This document shows, in pieces, positions 49,403 through 57,967 of a stretch of 58,955 bases of DNA. Every line of letters starts with the position of its first letter. The stretch's first letter is position 1. The stretch spans positions 1 to 58,955 of the forward strand of contig JAUQXK010000104.1 of the NCBI GenBank assembly GCA_030834695.1, given 5' to 3'. Source of the DNA: Desulfobacterales bacterium (GTDB lineage Bacteria; Desulfobacterota; Desulfobacteria; Desulfobacterales; SpSt-501). Made by a program: the position numbers and the translations under genes. Below the pieces are notes generated by a model. The model was not told the origin of the DNA. It made no database searches and saw nothing but the letters and a program-made list of their open reading frames with translations.

Positions 49403-50145
49403 TGAAGGTGGTCTTTCATGCCGATTTTTACAGCGTGTACGCCGATGACCCTGCCGCCGCTGCCGGACGTATGGAAGCCATCATATCGGTGATCGAGCCC
49501 TACGTCGAATTCGTGCAGGCTTGTCCGGCGACCGAAGCCGAGATCGCCGCGGTCCACAGCCCGGCCCACATCGAGCGCATTCGGCGCATCGGGCTTTACG
49601 ACATTGCGGCCCTGGCCGCGGGCGGCGCCGTCCAGGCGGCGACCCTCGGGCTGGGAGAGGCCTGTTTCGCGGCGATCCGTCCGCCCGGCCACCATGCCTC
49701 GGCAGGGTCCTGCTGGGGGTTTTGTTTTTTCAACAACATGGCGGTGGCCATCGAGGCGTTGAAGCAGCAGGGCCGGATCCGGTCGGCCTACATCCTGGAT
49801 TTCGACCTGCATTTCGGCGACGGCACCGAAAACATCTTGGGCCGCAAGAGCTATGTCAGCATCCACAATCCCGGTTCCTACGACCGGGAGGCCTATCTGC
49901 AGGAGGTGGGGCGAGAACTGGAGCGGTTTCCCGTCGACCTGATCGGCATTTCAGCCGGCTTCGACAACCATCGCCAGGACTGGGGCGGACTGCTCCGGAC
50001 CGACGACTATTTCGCGATGGGGCGCATGGTGCGGGATGCCGCGCAGCGCAACGGCGGCGGGTGTTTTGCGGTTCTCGAGGGGGGCTACAACCACGACGTG
50101 CTGGGCCAGAACGCCTTGGCGTTGATCAACGGGCTCAGTCCATAG
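49402..50145 (+). CDS. histone deacetylase-fold (AcuC/acetylpolyamine amidohydrolase-like) protein
   Basis: 247 residues from ATG 49402 with AGGAGG five bases before it. Zn-dependent deacetylase motifs: the general-acid pair RPPGHHAS, CFFNNMAVAIEAL, ILDFDLHFGDGT with the Asp and His ligands, ISAGFDNHRQDWGG with the other Asp and LEGGYNHDVLG with the active-site Tyr. It lacks about 60-100 residues compared with typical members, mostly in loops, but all catalytic residues are present. It probably removes acetyl groups from small amines or lysines. Coupled to the rRNA methyltransferase gene. Confidence 0.9.
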   Translation: MKVVFHADFYSVYADDPAAAAGRMEAIISVIEPYVEFVQACPATEAEIAAVHSPAHIERIRRIGLYDIAALAAGGAVQAATLGLGEACFAAIRPPGHHASAGSCWGFCFFNNMAVAIEALKQQGRIRSAYILDFDLHFGDGTENILGRKSYVSIHNPGSYDREAYLQEVGRELERFPVDLIGISAGFDNHRQDWGGLLRTDDYFAMGRMVRDAAQRNGGGCFAVLEGGYNHDVLGQNALALINGLSP

Positions 50146-51178
50146 CACCTTCGAAGTCCAACAAGCGTTCCTCGGTGGCCGGGTGGGTGGACAGGTAGTT
50201 CGACCAGGGGCCCGGCAGGTCCAAACCCTCGAGTTGTTTTTGCTCCTGGAGGCGGCGCATCAGGTTGGCGAAATGCCGCGGCGATACGGCCTGTGAGCGC
50301 AGGTAGCGCAGCGCGTATTGGTCCGCCTCGCGTTCGAATTCGCGCGAGTAGGCCAGTTCGGTCAACACCACCGGCAACCCCAGAAACATCTCCGACGTCC
50401 CCGACACGTCTCCCGTAACGGCGCGGATCGCAAACGCCAGCAGAGAGTCCTGGATGATCCGCTGGATGCCGTGGCGGTGCGCCACATGCCCGGCCTCATG
50501 CGCCAGGACGGCCAGCAGCTCGTCGTCGCTGCGGGCGAGGCGGACCATTTCATCCGTGAAGACGATGGTGCCGTTCGGCAGGGCGAAGGCATTGGCGCCC
50601 AGCCGGCCGCCGCGGCGGAACGCCACGCGGAGGCCGAAGTCCGCATGGGCCTGCACCAATGCCCGGAAGTGAGTGCCCAGTCGCTCCTGTTCCGAAGGCT
50701 CCAGACGGGAGGGCCGGAAGATCGCGCGATCCAGCATGGCCAGGGTCTGGCCCCCGACGCTTTCGACGACGGATGGCGGCAGATGATGCGCGATGCCGCG
50801 TGCAACGGCGGGAACGCCATAGCGGCCGGCGACCCACGCGATCGCAAGCATAACCGCCAGGCAGACGAGGAGGTAGCGTTTGCGGCTTTCCATCTGATGG
50901 ACGGCATGCAGCCACGGCCGCTTCCGGAATCGCGCCAGCACCTCGTCCACGGCGCGGTTGTCTTCGGTCTCGAAGGTCTGGCCTTGAGGGAAATAGAGAT
51001 AACGCTGGGTGTGGGCCAGGCGGGCCGAGGCCCTCAGCTCGAAACAGGGCAGCTTGAGGAGACTCTCACCGCTCTTCGCTGCGACCACCTGAACGGCTCC
51101 GCTGTCATATACCCGGCAATCCGCCGGCACCTGGGCCGAGGTTTTTCCGTCGTAGAAATAGCCGCGGAGGACAATCAT
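50135..51178 (-). CDS. M48-family metalloprotease, membrane anchored
   Basis: 347 residues; ATG 51178 (MIVLRGYFYDG) overlaps the stop of the DUF898 gene by four bases. The N-terminal 100 residues form a cytoplasmic domain, then one membrane helix (YLLVCLAVMLAIAWVAGRYG). The Zn-protease motif HEAGHVAHRH follows LLAVLA near residue 230, with EFEREADQYALRYL as the third-ligand helix and STHPATEERL near the end. It is of the BepA/HtpX-related type lacking TPR repeats. Likely outer-membrane quality control. It slightly overlaps (11 bases) the convergent deacetylase-fold gene. Confidence 0.92.
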   Translation of the reverse strand: MIVLRGYFYDGKTSAQVPADCRVYDSGAVQVVAAKSGESLLKLPCFELRASARLAHTQRYLYFPQGQTFETEDNRAVDEVLARFRKRPWLHAVHQMESRKRYLLVCLAVMLAIAWVAGRYGVPAVARGIAHHLPPSVVESVGGQTLAMLDRAIFRPSRLEPSEQERLGTHFRALVQAHADFGLRVAFRRGGRLGANAFALPNGTIVFTDEMVRLARSDDELLAVLAHEAGHVAHRHGIQRIIQDSLLAFAIRAVTGDVSGTSEMFLGLPVVLTELAYSREFEREADQYALRYLRSQAVSPRHFANLMRRLQEQKQLEGLDLPGPWSNYLSTHPATEERLLDFEGAMD

Positions 51179-52548
51179 AGCCCCAGGTCGAAGTCGAAGA
51201 AGTCGCCGGTGGCGTCGCCCACGGCGCCGACCGCTTTCTGCTTGCCCGCGACAAAGGCATTCAGGTCGCCGGCCGGCATCAGGCTGAGGTGCCGGGCCTT
51301 GTAGCGCAGGGTGCGGACTTTGGCCCAAGGATGGAAAATCCCCAGGGTCAGCGCGGTGGCCAGGGTATTGGTCAGCACCAGCCACGAATAGCTCTTGAGC
51401 CCCATGGTGGATTCCAGACGATGACGGCCCAGGCGGCTCGAGTTGTAGAAGAGGTTTCCGCTTTTAACCGAAAAATAGGCAAAGACGTACAGATAAATGG
51501 GCAGGGCCAGAAGCACGAGCGGCGCGACCGTGAAGGCGGCGATGCCGACCACGGCCACCGCCAGGAGCGCTAGAAGCGAGGCGACCATGAGGATGCGGTA
51601 GTAGTCTTTCCATGTGGCGTGGAAGCTGAAGCGGCTTTGACCGAAGGAGCTGTTCTCGACCAGAAACTTCTTCTGGCGGTAGAACACGTAGGCCGAGAAA
51701 ACGCCGAGCGTCACCACGGCCAGCAAGGGCCACAGAACGTAGACTTTGAAGGCCTCCTTGTAGCCGGCGGAAAAGCCGAAGCGGATATTTCTCCAGGCGC
51801 TGTTGTGCGCATTGAACGCGAGCGAGCGCACGATCAGCCAGGGAAAGGCGAATACGAACGCGAGGAAGAAGACCGCCTCGACATAGGGCAAGAAGAGGCT
51901 GAGCCCCCAGTACGCAATCATAACCCCGCCGACCAACGCGCGGCCTCTGAGAATTTGGGCCGGACTGGCCAGGTATTCGAAACCGCCGCCGAGGAGTCGG
52001 GTGTTTCCATAGAAATACTGTTTGTTCCGCACTTTGGCCCAGGCCGAATAGATCCCCAGCGTGATGATGGTCAACAGGATGTTGACGATCCAGATCCGGA
52101 AGTACTCGGAGCCGTTGCCGTTGAATTCGAAGGGAACGCGTGCCGGGGCGGCCGTTGCAACGGGCTGAGGCCGGTCGCCCGCAGGCGCCTGGTTTTCGAT
52201 CGGCGCGGGAGCCGGGCCCCCGGCTGGCGGCGGAATGGAAGCGTGCTCGGAAGACGGGGTCTCGGACTTCACCGGCGGCGGTGCGGCGGCGGTGCGGTCC
52301 ACCTTAGATTCGGGCTGGGGCACGCCCAGGGCGACCCGGATGCCGGCCTTCTTGAAGAGGATGCACTGCCTTCTGGCCGTCGCTTCATCCAGGCCTTTTT
52401 TCAATACGACCCGCTTGCCGTTAATGATCTTGGCCACCGTTTCCGGGTGGATGGCCATGATTTTGGCCACATCCTGGAAAACGGTCTCTTTTTTAAACCC
52501 CTCTAGAATTTCGCCCTTGTAGATGATCTGATAGTTGTTTGCTCCCAT
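51175..52548 (-). CDS. DUF898 (YjgN-like) membrane protein with N-terminal extension
   Basis: 457 residues. The first 75 residues (YQIIYKGEILEGFKKETVFQ, later GKRVVLKKGLDEATARRQCI) form a small separate domain seen in several bacterial proteins. Then comes a proline-rich linker (about 80-135), then the DUF898 part with repeated ITLGIYSAWAKVRNKQYFYGNT-type and VTLGVFSAYVFYRQKKFLVEN and LTLGIFHPWAKVRTLRYKARH blocks: a threefold motif of membrane helix followed by W-A-K-V-R and an aromatic strand. Function unknown. The M48 protease start overlaps its stop, so the two are translated together, and they likely act on one envelope process. Confidence 0.9.
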   Translation of the reverse strand: MGANNYQIIYKGEILEGFKKETVFQDVAKIMAIHPETVAKIINGKRVVLKKGLDEATARRQCILFKKAGIRVALGVPQPESKVDRTAAAPPPVKSETPSSEHASIPPPAGGPAPAPIENQAPAGDRPQPVATAAPARVPFEFNGNGSEYFRIWIVNILLTIITLGIYSAWAKVRNKQYFYGNTRLLGGGFEYLASPAQILRGRALVGGVMIAYWGLSLFLPYVEAVFFLAFVFAFPWLIVRSLAFNAHNSAWRNIRFGFSAGYKEAFKVYVLWPLLAVVTLGVFSAYVFYRQKKFLVENSSFGQSRFSFHATWKDYYRILMVASLLALLAVAVVGIAAFTVAPLVLLALPIYLYVFAYFSVKSGNLFYNSSRLGRHRLESTMGLKSYSWLVLTNTLATALTLGIFHPWAKVRTLRYKARHLSLMPAGDLNAFVAGKQKAVGAVGDATGDFFDFDLGL

Positions 52549-52738
52549 GCCTGGACCCGCCCTTTTGATTTTTATCGGAAATGAATTTCATGATACGGAT
52601 TAGGAGAGATTGATGTTACTATCGGTCGAAACGGCACATACTTTAGATGGCATCCCCCCAGCGGTGACGGAAACGCAGGGCGGAAGGACGCAGGGCATGG
52701 AACTTCAGAAATTATTATTGGCTCGGATCGGTGGCGGA

Positions 52739-53131
52739 ATGAATGCAACCAAACTGTATGGAATCATGCTGCTCTCAGTTGCCATGGCGATGGCGTCGGC
52801 TCCCGCTTCAGCTGAAACGGTGACCTACACTTGCCAGTATGAATCTTACAGCGATGAGAAGGGACTGCACAAGGTGCAGGACGAATTCAAACTGGTCTTT
52901 GTCGTCGACACGTCAAAAAGTTCGGCTCAACAACTGACCGATCGAGGCAAATTCGACGTTGAGATGATGCCGGCGCTAAACGGGGGCATGACGCTCGTTG
53001 AAATGATCGACGGAGGAAAGGTTCTATCGACCTCGATTGATAAATCCGGCCAATCGGTGCACAGCCGGAACATCATCCTTGAGGGACACATCGCTCCTTC
53101 GCAGTACTATGGGAAGTGCTCTAAAAGGTGA
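52739..53131 (+). CDS. small secreted protein of unknown function
   Basis: 130 residues from ATG 52739, giving a signal peptide (YGIMLLSVAMAMASAPASA, cleavage before ETVTY). An in-frame ATG 14 codons upstream has a better ribosome site (AAGGA) but would put extra residues before the signal peptide. The mature part has two cysteines, TYTCQYESY at the start and YYGKCSKR at the end, probably a disulfide, and is rich in beta-prone residues. Not recognised. Its neighbours are envelope genes. Confidence 0.65.
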   Translation: MNATKLYGIMLLSVAMAMASAPASAETVTYTCQYESYSDEKGLHKVQDEFKLVFVVDTSKSSAQQLTDRGKFDVEMMPALNGGMTLVEMIDGGKVLSTSIDKSGQSVHSRNIILEGHIAPSQYYGKCSKR

Positions 53132-53151
53132 GACCGGCACCGACGGGCTGC

Positions 53152-53295
53152 TCACGCCAGCCTCCGTGCTTCGACCACCAGCCACCCCAACTCATGCAAC
53201 CGCCGCAGCACATATTTCGCGTTGGCTTCCTTGGTGAGCGTGATCACGCCTTTTCTGACCTCGTTTTGTTTCTTGATGGCGAGCGAAATCTTCAT
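53152..53295 (-). CDS. 47-residue protein of unknown family
   Basis: Complete frame with ATG at 53295, GGAG seven bases upstream, and TGA at 53154-53152. Basic and helical (KISLAIKKQNEVRKGVITL, then TKEANAKYVLRRLHELGWLV). The pattern suggests a small winged-helix or helical DNA-/partner-binding protein. No assignment. Convergent with the secreted-protein gene. Confidence 0.6.
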   Translation of the reverse strand: MKISLAIKKQNEVRKGVITLTKEANAKYVLRRLHELGWLVVEARRLA

Positions 53296-53710
53296 GTCGG
53301 ACTCCGGTTATCTTTTTAATGCGCAACGGACACAGGCACAATGCAAAAGGCGTGCAGGAATTTGGGATATCATCGGCAATTGAATAATTTCAGATAGATA
53401 AGAAAAATGTCAAACGGCGTTGGCGAATGGAAGCGGAAGTGGAATCAAAAAAAGAGAGAAAAAATTTCCATAATTCACTTGGGGTCATAGAGCGATGGCC
53501 GTGGCGTGCAGCCCTTCGACAAATGCCGATGCGTTTAAACCAAATTGGGTGCCATCCATCAATCTCCATTATCGTTCGTTTGACAAATTGTTTTCGGAAA
53601 AATTCTGGTATATGTTTTAATATAAAAAGCTTGATTTGCGCATGATAGCTTGGTAAAAGCTGCCACGTTTTACGATATAAATACAAAAAAAATGTCAAAG
53701 GAGAATGGCA
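53296..53710. other. AT-rich gap upstream of the HTH/AbrB-like gene
   Basis: This 415-base gap is visibly poorer in GC than the neighbouring genes. It holds an inverted repeat GTAAAA-N9-TTTTAC (53653-53673) about 40 bases before the next start, a possible operator. AAAAATGTCAAA occurs as a direct repeat at 53403-53414 and 53688-53699. An open frame at 53427-53645 has no ribosome site and no recognisable content. Confidence 0.5.
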
Positions 53711-54037
53711 ATGCCCAAGAGAAAAAAAATCGATTCTAAAACGTTGATCAAGGCGGTAGAGGCCGGCAAAACGCAAACTGAAATCATGTCGGAGTTCGGA
53801 TACAAGTCTTCGGCTCAGGTAAAAGCCGCTTACATGAATGCGCTGATCGAAGCGGGAAAAGTGATCCCGATCACCGGCGGCCGTAGATCGAAGGCGGCCA
53901 AAGCCAAAACGATAGGGGTCGGCAAGCGCGGCAGTATCATTATCGCAAAAGAACTTGTCGATAGTCTCGAAATCGGCGCCGATGACAAGTTCACGATTCG
54001 AAAAACGAGGGCGGGGATTGCGTTGAAGAGGGTATGA
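53711..54037 (+). CDS. small HTH plus AbrB-like regulator
   Basis: 108 residues. ATG 53711 is taken because AAAGGAG lies seven bases before it; another ATG two codons earlier is too close to the site. Residues 8-50 look like a helix-turn-helix (LIKAVEAGKTQTEIMSEFGY, then KSSAQVKAAYMNALIEAG); residues 68-108 resemble an AbrB/SpoVT swapped-hairpin half (GKRGSIIIAKELVDSLEIGA, then DDKFTIRKTRAGIALKRV). Such proteins act as DNA-binding regulators or antitoxins; no toxin gene is adjacent. A strong terminator follows at 54076, so it is monocistronic. The upstream inverted repeat may be its own operator. Confidence 0.75.
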   Translation: MPKRKKIDSKTLIKAVEAGKTQTEIMSEFGYKSSAQVKAAYMNALIEAGKVIPITGGRRSKAAKAKTIGVGKRGSIIIAKELVDSLEIGADDKFTIRKTRAGIALKRV

Positions 54038-54075
54038 TATCACCCCGGCTTTTGTCACTTGCGAATGAATTTTAC

Positions 54076-54110
54076 ATGAAGGGCAGGAGAGATCCTGCTC
54101 TTCATATTTT
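54076..54110 (+). terminator. intrinsic terminator after the HTH/AbrB-like gene
   Basis: ATGAAGGGCAGGA (54076-54088) pairs with TCCTGCTCTTCAT (54093-54105) over a GAGA loop, a 13-bp stem with one G-U pair, followed by ATTTT. The rest of the gap 54038-54299 holds nothing recognisable. Confidence 0.8.
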
Positions 54111-54299
54111 CAGGGCTTGATGCAATTCATCCCATTTTCATTTTCGGGATCACCCTCGCCCGGTTCCTATCCGTTTGCGCATTTCTTCCGTACGTCATGC
54201 GGAGATTTCTCCTGCGGCATAAATTTTGAATTGATTTAAACAGGTCGACTAAAGTTATAAAAATTGGCTCATTTCTTATCGATTTGACGAGGTTTCTTT

Positions 54300-55406
54300 A
54301 TGCCGAAAATGGACATTGCAGGGTCGGGGAAGGGTATTTTTTCAATTTGGGTGGTCACTATTGTGCTGCATGTTTTTATAGGAGGATCGAACGCGCAGAC
54401 CGGTCCGACGTTGGAGGGGTGCCCGGTGTTTCCGATGGACAACGTCTGGAACACCCCGGTGGCGGATCTTCCGCTGGCCTCCAACTCGAGCGCTTTTATC
54501 AATACCATCGGTCCGACGCGGGGGCTGCACCCGGACTTCGGGTCCGGTACCTGGAACGGCGGCCCGATCGGGATTCCATACAACGTGGTGGATGCATCCG
54601 AGCCTAACGTCTCTGTTTCCTTCGACTATGCCGATGAGAGCGACCCCGGCCCTTACCCCATCCCGTCGGATGCGCTGATCGAGGGCGGCAGCCAGTCTAC
54701 GGGAGACCGCCACGTGCTGGTCCTCGACCGCGGCAGCTGCCTTCTCTACGAGCTTTTCTCCGCTTATCCGCAGCCGGATGGAAGCTGGCAGGCCGGCTCC
54801 GGCGCTGTCTTTGACCTCCATTCGAATGAGCTCCGGCCGAGCGGCTGGACGTCGGCGGACGCGGCGGGACTGGCGATCCTCCCCGGGCTGGTGCGCTACG
54901 ACGAGGTGGCGGCCGGCGAGATCCGGCACGCGCTGCGGTTTACTGCCCCTCAGACCCGCAGCGACTATGTCTGGCCTGCCCGCCACCAGGCATCGAGTCT
55001 CACCGGCGCCGAGATTCCGCCGATGGGGCAGCGCTTTCGCCTGAAAGCCGGTTTCGATATTTCGCCGTTTTCCGCTCCGGTCCGGGTCATCCTGCAAGCC
55101 ATGAAGACCTACGGCCTGATCCTGGCCGACAACGGCTCGGCCTGGTACCTGTCGGGAGTGCCGGATTCGCGCTGGGATGACGACACGCTGGTCAGCGAGC
55201 TGGCGCGGGTCAAGGGTTCGGATTTCGAGGCGGTCGATGCCTCCGGATTGATGGTGGACCCCGATTCCGGCCTCGCGATTCAGGGCACGGATGCGGGAGG
55301 CGGCTCAACCGGCGGCGGCGGAGAAACAGGCGGCGGCTCCGGCAGCAGCAGCGGCGGGGGAGGCGGGGGAGGGGGCGGCTGCTTTATCTCGATCCTCGGC
55401 AACTGA
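54300..55406 (+). CDS. secreted protein with glycine-rich CFIS tail
   Basis: 368 residues. Signal-like hydrophobic start (IFSIWVVTIVLHVFIGGSNA) then a domain beginning CPVFPMDNVWNTPVADLPLA with GLHPDFGSGTWNGGPIGIPY and, later, STGDRHVLVLDRGSCLLYEL. This domain occurs in secreted proteins of soil and aquatic bacteria and has no known activity. The C-terminal 35 residues are almost only Gly, Ser and Thr (GGSGSSSGGGGGGGGGCF), ending CFISILGN. This looks like a sorting or lipidation signal in which the Cys may be processed; I cannot name the system. Start: ATG 54300, no clear ribosome site. Confidence 0.8.
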   Translation: MPKMDIAGSGKGIFSIWVVTIVLHVFIGGSNAQTGPTLEGCPVFPMDNVWNTPVADLPLASNSSAFINTIGPTRGLHPDFGSGTWNGGPIGIPYNVVDASEPNVSVSFDYADESDPGPYPIPSDALIEGGSQSTGDRHVLVLDRGSCLLYELFSAYPQPDGSWQAGSGAVFDLHSNELRPSGWTSADAAGLAILPGLVRYDEVAAGEIRHALRFTAPQTRSDYVWPARHQASSLTGAEIPPMGQRFRLKAGFDISPFSAPVRVILQAMKTYGLILADNGSAWYLSGVPDSRWDDDTLVSELARVKGSDFEAVDASGLMVDPDSGLAIQGTDAGGGSTGGGGETGGGSGSSSGGGGGGGGGCFISILGN

Positions 55407-55487
55407 GAAGGCGATCGGTGCCGGATAGAGCGCTGTCTTTTCGGGAGAAAAAAACGTTAAACCTGCGGACGCTTCAGAAGTGTGAAG

Positions 55488-55652
55488 CTATTTTCCGCGG
55501 CGCTCCAGCAGCATGATCACACCCGCGATGATGAGCGTGATCGGCCACCACTTTCGAAGAAGCGGCCAGACCTGCGGGACCCAGCCGAGATTCGACAAGA
55601 GAAAAAGAACACCCACGACAATCAGGACCAGAGCACCGAAACTGGATCGCAT
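55488..55652 (-). CDS. 54-residue membrane protein, LiaF/LiaI-like transmembrane type
   Basis: ATG 55652 to TAG at 55490-55488. Two hydrophobic helices, SFGALVLIVVGVLFLLSNLG and WWPITLIIAGVIMLL, separated by WVPQVWPLLRK and ending in ERRGK. This pattern (helix, NLG, W..WPL, helix) is the short LiaF-type transmembrane domain. AGGGGG lies ten bases upstream. It directly follows the OmpA-family gene (14 bases) and could be a stress-sensing accessory. Confidence 0.75.
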   Translation of the reverse strand: MRSSFGALVLIVVGVLFLLSNLGWVPQVWPLLRKWWPITLIIAGVIMLLERRGK

Positions 55653-55666
55653 AGATCGTTTGCCCC

Positions 55667-56525
55667 CTACTTAGCCACCAATTCCACTCTCCGGTTCCTG
55701 GCGCGCCCTTCTTCGTTGGTGTTGGAGGCCACCGGAGCCGTAGGGCCGGCACCGAAAGGAGCCAGGCGGTTGGCGGCAACTGTGTAATTATTGACCAGAG
55801 AGCTAACCACCGCCGCCGCGCGGGCTTGCGACAGCTTGAGATTGTAGTCGAAAGCACCGGCGTTGTCGGTGTGGCCGACGACGTAGAGCTTGAGCTTGGC
55901 ATCGGCCCTAAGCAGTTTGACGATCTCGCTGACGGCCGGCTCCGATTCGGGCTTGCCCCCGGACTTGCCGGTATCGAAATAGATCCCATAAACAGCCGCC
56001 CGGCCGGTCGTCTGAATACTCCCGGCCAGGCTTTCGGCATTGGCCACCACATCCTGGTTCATGCGCTGCTTTTGGACAACATGGATCTTGTACATTCCAT
56101 TGCCCGCAGCCGATACCGCGGCCCATGCCTCGGGGTTGTCCTTGATAATTTTCAGTGTAACGTTCTGAAGGCCGCCGTCTTCAAATTCATATACGGTTTC
56201 ACCGCCGACGGCCAGGGCGGCGTTTATATAGTTGCGCGCAATCTGCAAGGCGCACGGGACCTTGATCCCGTCGTTGGCGTGATAGTCCACATAGTAATGG
56301 CGGCCTTCTACGGCCTCGGTCTTATCGGGACCTGCCGGAAACGAGTAGCGGTCGAAGTCCAGTTGCTGATAGTTGTAGATATAAAACCCGGGCATGCGGC
56401 TGAATGCTGAATAAGGCCGGATCTTTGGCGCCCTTGGCATCCTTGGGGTCTCCGGCGGCCGAAACCGGATGCAGCGGGCCTGCGCATGTAACCAGAAGTA
56501 GAATTCCGATGATTCGGCCCAGCAT
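55667..56525 (-). pseudogene. OmpA-family lipid/peptidoglycan-associated protein gene, frameshifted by a 7-bp duplication
   Basis: The start ATG at 56525 (AAAGGA six bases upstream) opens a frame with a signal peptide (MLGRIIGILLLVTCAGPLHP) that reads to KDPALFS and then goes out of frame. The second frame holds MPGFYIYNYQQLDFDRY and the OmpA C-terminal domain: GIYFDTGKSGG, VVGHTDNAGAFDYNLKLSQA and GRARNRRVELVAK at the end. A tandem GCTGAATGCTGAAT at 56399-56412 (7 bp twice) causes the shift. Deleting one copy gives KDPALFSRMPGFYIYN, a smooth join. So it is a recent mutation, a phase-variable tract or an assembly error. The intact protein would be about 283 residues and bind peptidoglycan in the periplasm. 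Confidence 0.85.
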
Positions 56526-56618
56526 GACGTTTCCTTTCAGGTCCATATCGGTATGACCAGTTATAAGTTGAAGCTACGAAAAACTCAATCCAATCCTTTG
56601 GTTTACCGAATGCAAAAG

Positions 56619-56654
56619 AAGGGGGCAGCGTAGCAGAAGCCACGCTGCCCCCTT
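56619..56654 (-). terminator. strong intrinsic terminator
   Basis: AAGGGGGCAGCGT (56619-56631) pairs with ACGCTGCCCCCTT (56642-56654), a 13-bp perfect stem. On the minus strand it is followed by CTTTTGC, so it ends transcription of the gene at 56689-57432. Confidence 0.8.
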
Positions 56655-56688
56655 GAGCTATTGGGAACTGCAGTCTCTATCTCACAGT

Positions 56689-57432
56689 CTAATAAAGCAC
56701 CCATACATTGTCGAAGTATACGGTGCACGTTTCCCCGGCCTCAGCTGTGTTGACTGCTCTCACCCCGATGCCCTTGAAAAAGAGGTCGGGATTGGTGATT
56801 TTTTTCACTTCCTCGGAGGAAATGGGGCTGGTAATCCAACCATTGTATTTGAGCACCCCGTAGGTCAAGGCCTGCCTGTTAAAATGGATCTCCAGCGTAA
56901 TCCATTCGCCGGTCAGATCATCCGGTGCTTCATAGGTTCCTGATAACGGTTTCTTAAAGCCCCCCGTAACAAGATCCTGAAGTGTAACGTTCGTGTCATT
57001 GGCATCCAAGAAGGTTGCGGCAAACTCAACTGCCTGGTAATATTCGTCTGCTTCGTTTTGATAGGTCCGGAGTCGAATCTGGTTCCACAGTGGGTTGCCG
57101 TCATCGTCCTCGCCCATATATCCGCCAATTCGGCATAACACGTTCGTTTCGTTCGATGCGATCTTCACCCTGGCACGAATTGCCTTGATTTTTTCGGGGG
57201 ACTTCTTGAAAAGAAGCCAGCTCGAATCATTTATTATCCCTTTATCTTGAATGAATTTTGCCGCGCCATTTTCCACAACGATCGGACCGGTGAGCCCGGA
57301 GATGTCTTGGGTCCATTTGTTAGGATTAATTTCGCCCGAATTGAAATTGTCGTAAAGCACCCATTCGGCGAAGCTGGCCAGTGGAAAGCAGACGAACAAT
57401 ACCGCGGTCATGATGGCGAGCGTTCTTTTCAT
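56689..57432 (-). CDS. secreted beta-sandwich protein of unknown function
   Basis: 247 residues; GGAGGTGAAG precedes ATG 57432. Signal peptide MKRTLAIMTAVLFVCFPLAS, cleaved near FAEW. The mature part starts WVLYDNFNSGEINPNKWTQD, a phrase typical of concanavalin-like (LamG or glycoside hydrolase family 16-like) folds; it continues with INDSSWLLFKKS, IRARVKIASNETNV, WITLEIHFN and ends YFDNVWVLY. No catalytic Glu pair (ExDxxE) is seen, so it is likely a binding rather than a hydrolytic protein. Confidence 0.8.
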   Translation of the reverse strand: MKRTLAIMTAVLFVCFPLASFAEWVLYDNFNSGEINPNKWTQDISGLTGPIVVENGAAKFIQDKGIINDSSWLLFKKSPEKIKAIRARVKIASNETNVLCRIGGYMGEDDDGNPLWNQIRLRTYQNEADEYYQAVEFAATFLDANDTNVTLQDLVTGGFKKPLSGTYEAPDDLTGEWITLEIHFNRQALTYGVLKYNGWITSPISSEEVKKITNPDLFFKGIGVRAVNTAEAGETCTVYFDNVWVLY

Positions 57433-57967
57433 CTTCACCTCCATTGGATTGAGTAGGGTTTGACAGATGGACACGGCTGCTCCCCAATTTGGAATCATTA
57501 TTGAATGGCGCAGCAGTTCGAATTCCAAATTTCAAGGGTATGTTGGTATTATGCTTAATCCGAAAGCGAAAGAACCGCTTCGAATGATGAAATTAAAAAG
57601 ACTAATGGGGCCTAAATCGGAGTCGAATGAAACGCGAAGACAGCAGGAATTCAGGGTCGTTGTTCAGCCCAGTTCAATTAGCAAACATAGAAGTTTTTAC
57701 TACACATCGAACGTAAAATCAACATAAAAATTTTTGCTCGAATCGCCATAACTATTCAATTTGCTATAGAATTATGCACAAATTAATATGTGTGTAGCCT
57801 CTCGGCGGTCAGCCTGATTTGTAATCTTCAGCATCGATCCTGAGCATGCTGTTTGCTTCTTTCCTCCTTTTCCTTTAGTAGTTTCTTTGCGGAACAAATG
57901 CTCAACGGGTATTCCATCCCATTTGCGCTTTCAGCGTGTGGCCCTCGGCTAAAACACTATCCGCTTA
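57433..57967. other. AT-rich intergenic region
   Basis: 535 bases, AT-rich, with several stops in all frames. The open frame at 57467-57727 has no ribosome site. Nothing else recognisable apart from CCAATTTGGAATC and GAATTCCAAATTTC, a short inverse pair near 57482-57535. It presumably contains the promoter of the MerB-like gene, but no clear -35/-10 pair was found. Confidence 0.45.

Noticed and set aside
53390-54058. 222-codon minus-strand frame overlapping the HTH/AbrB-like gene
   Set aside because: It is antisense to a gene with a good ribosome site and terminator, and its translation shows no domain.
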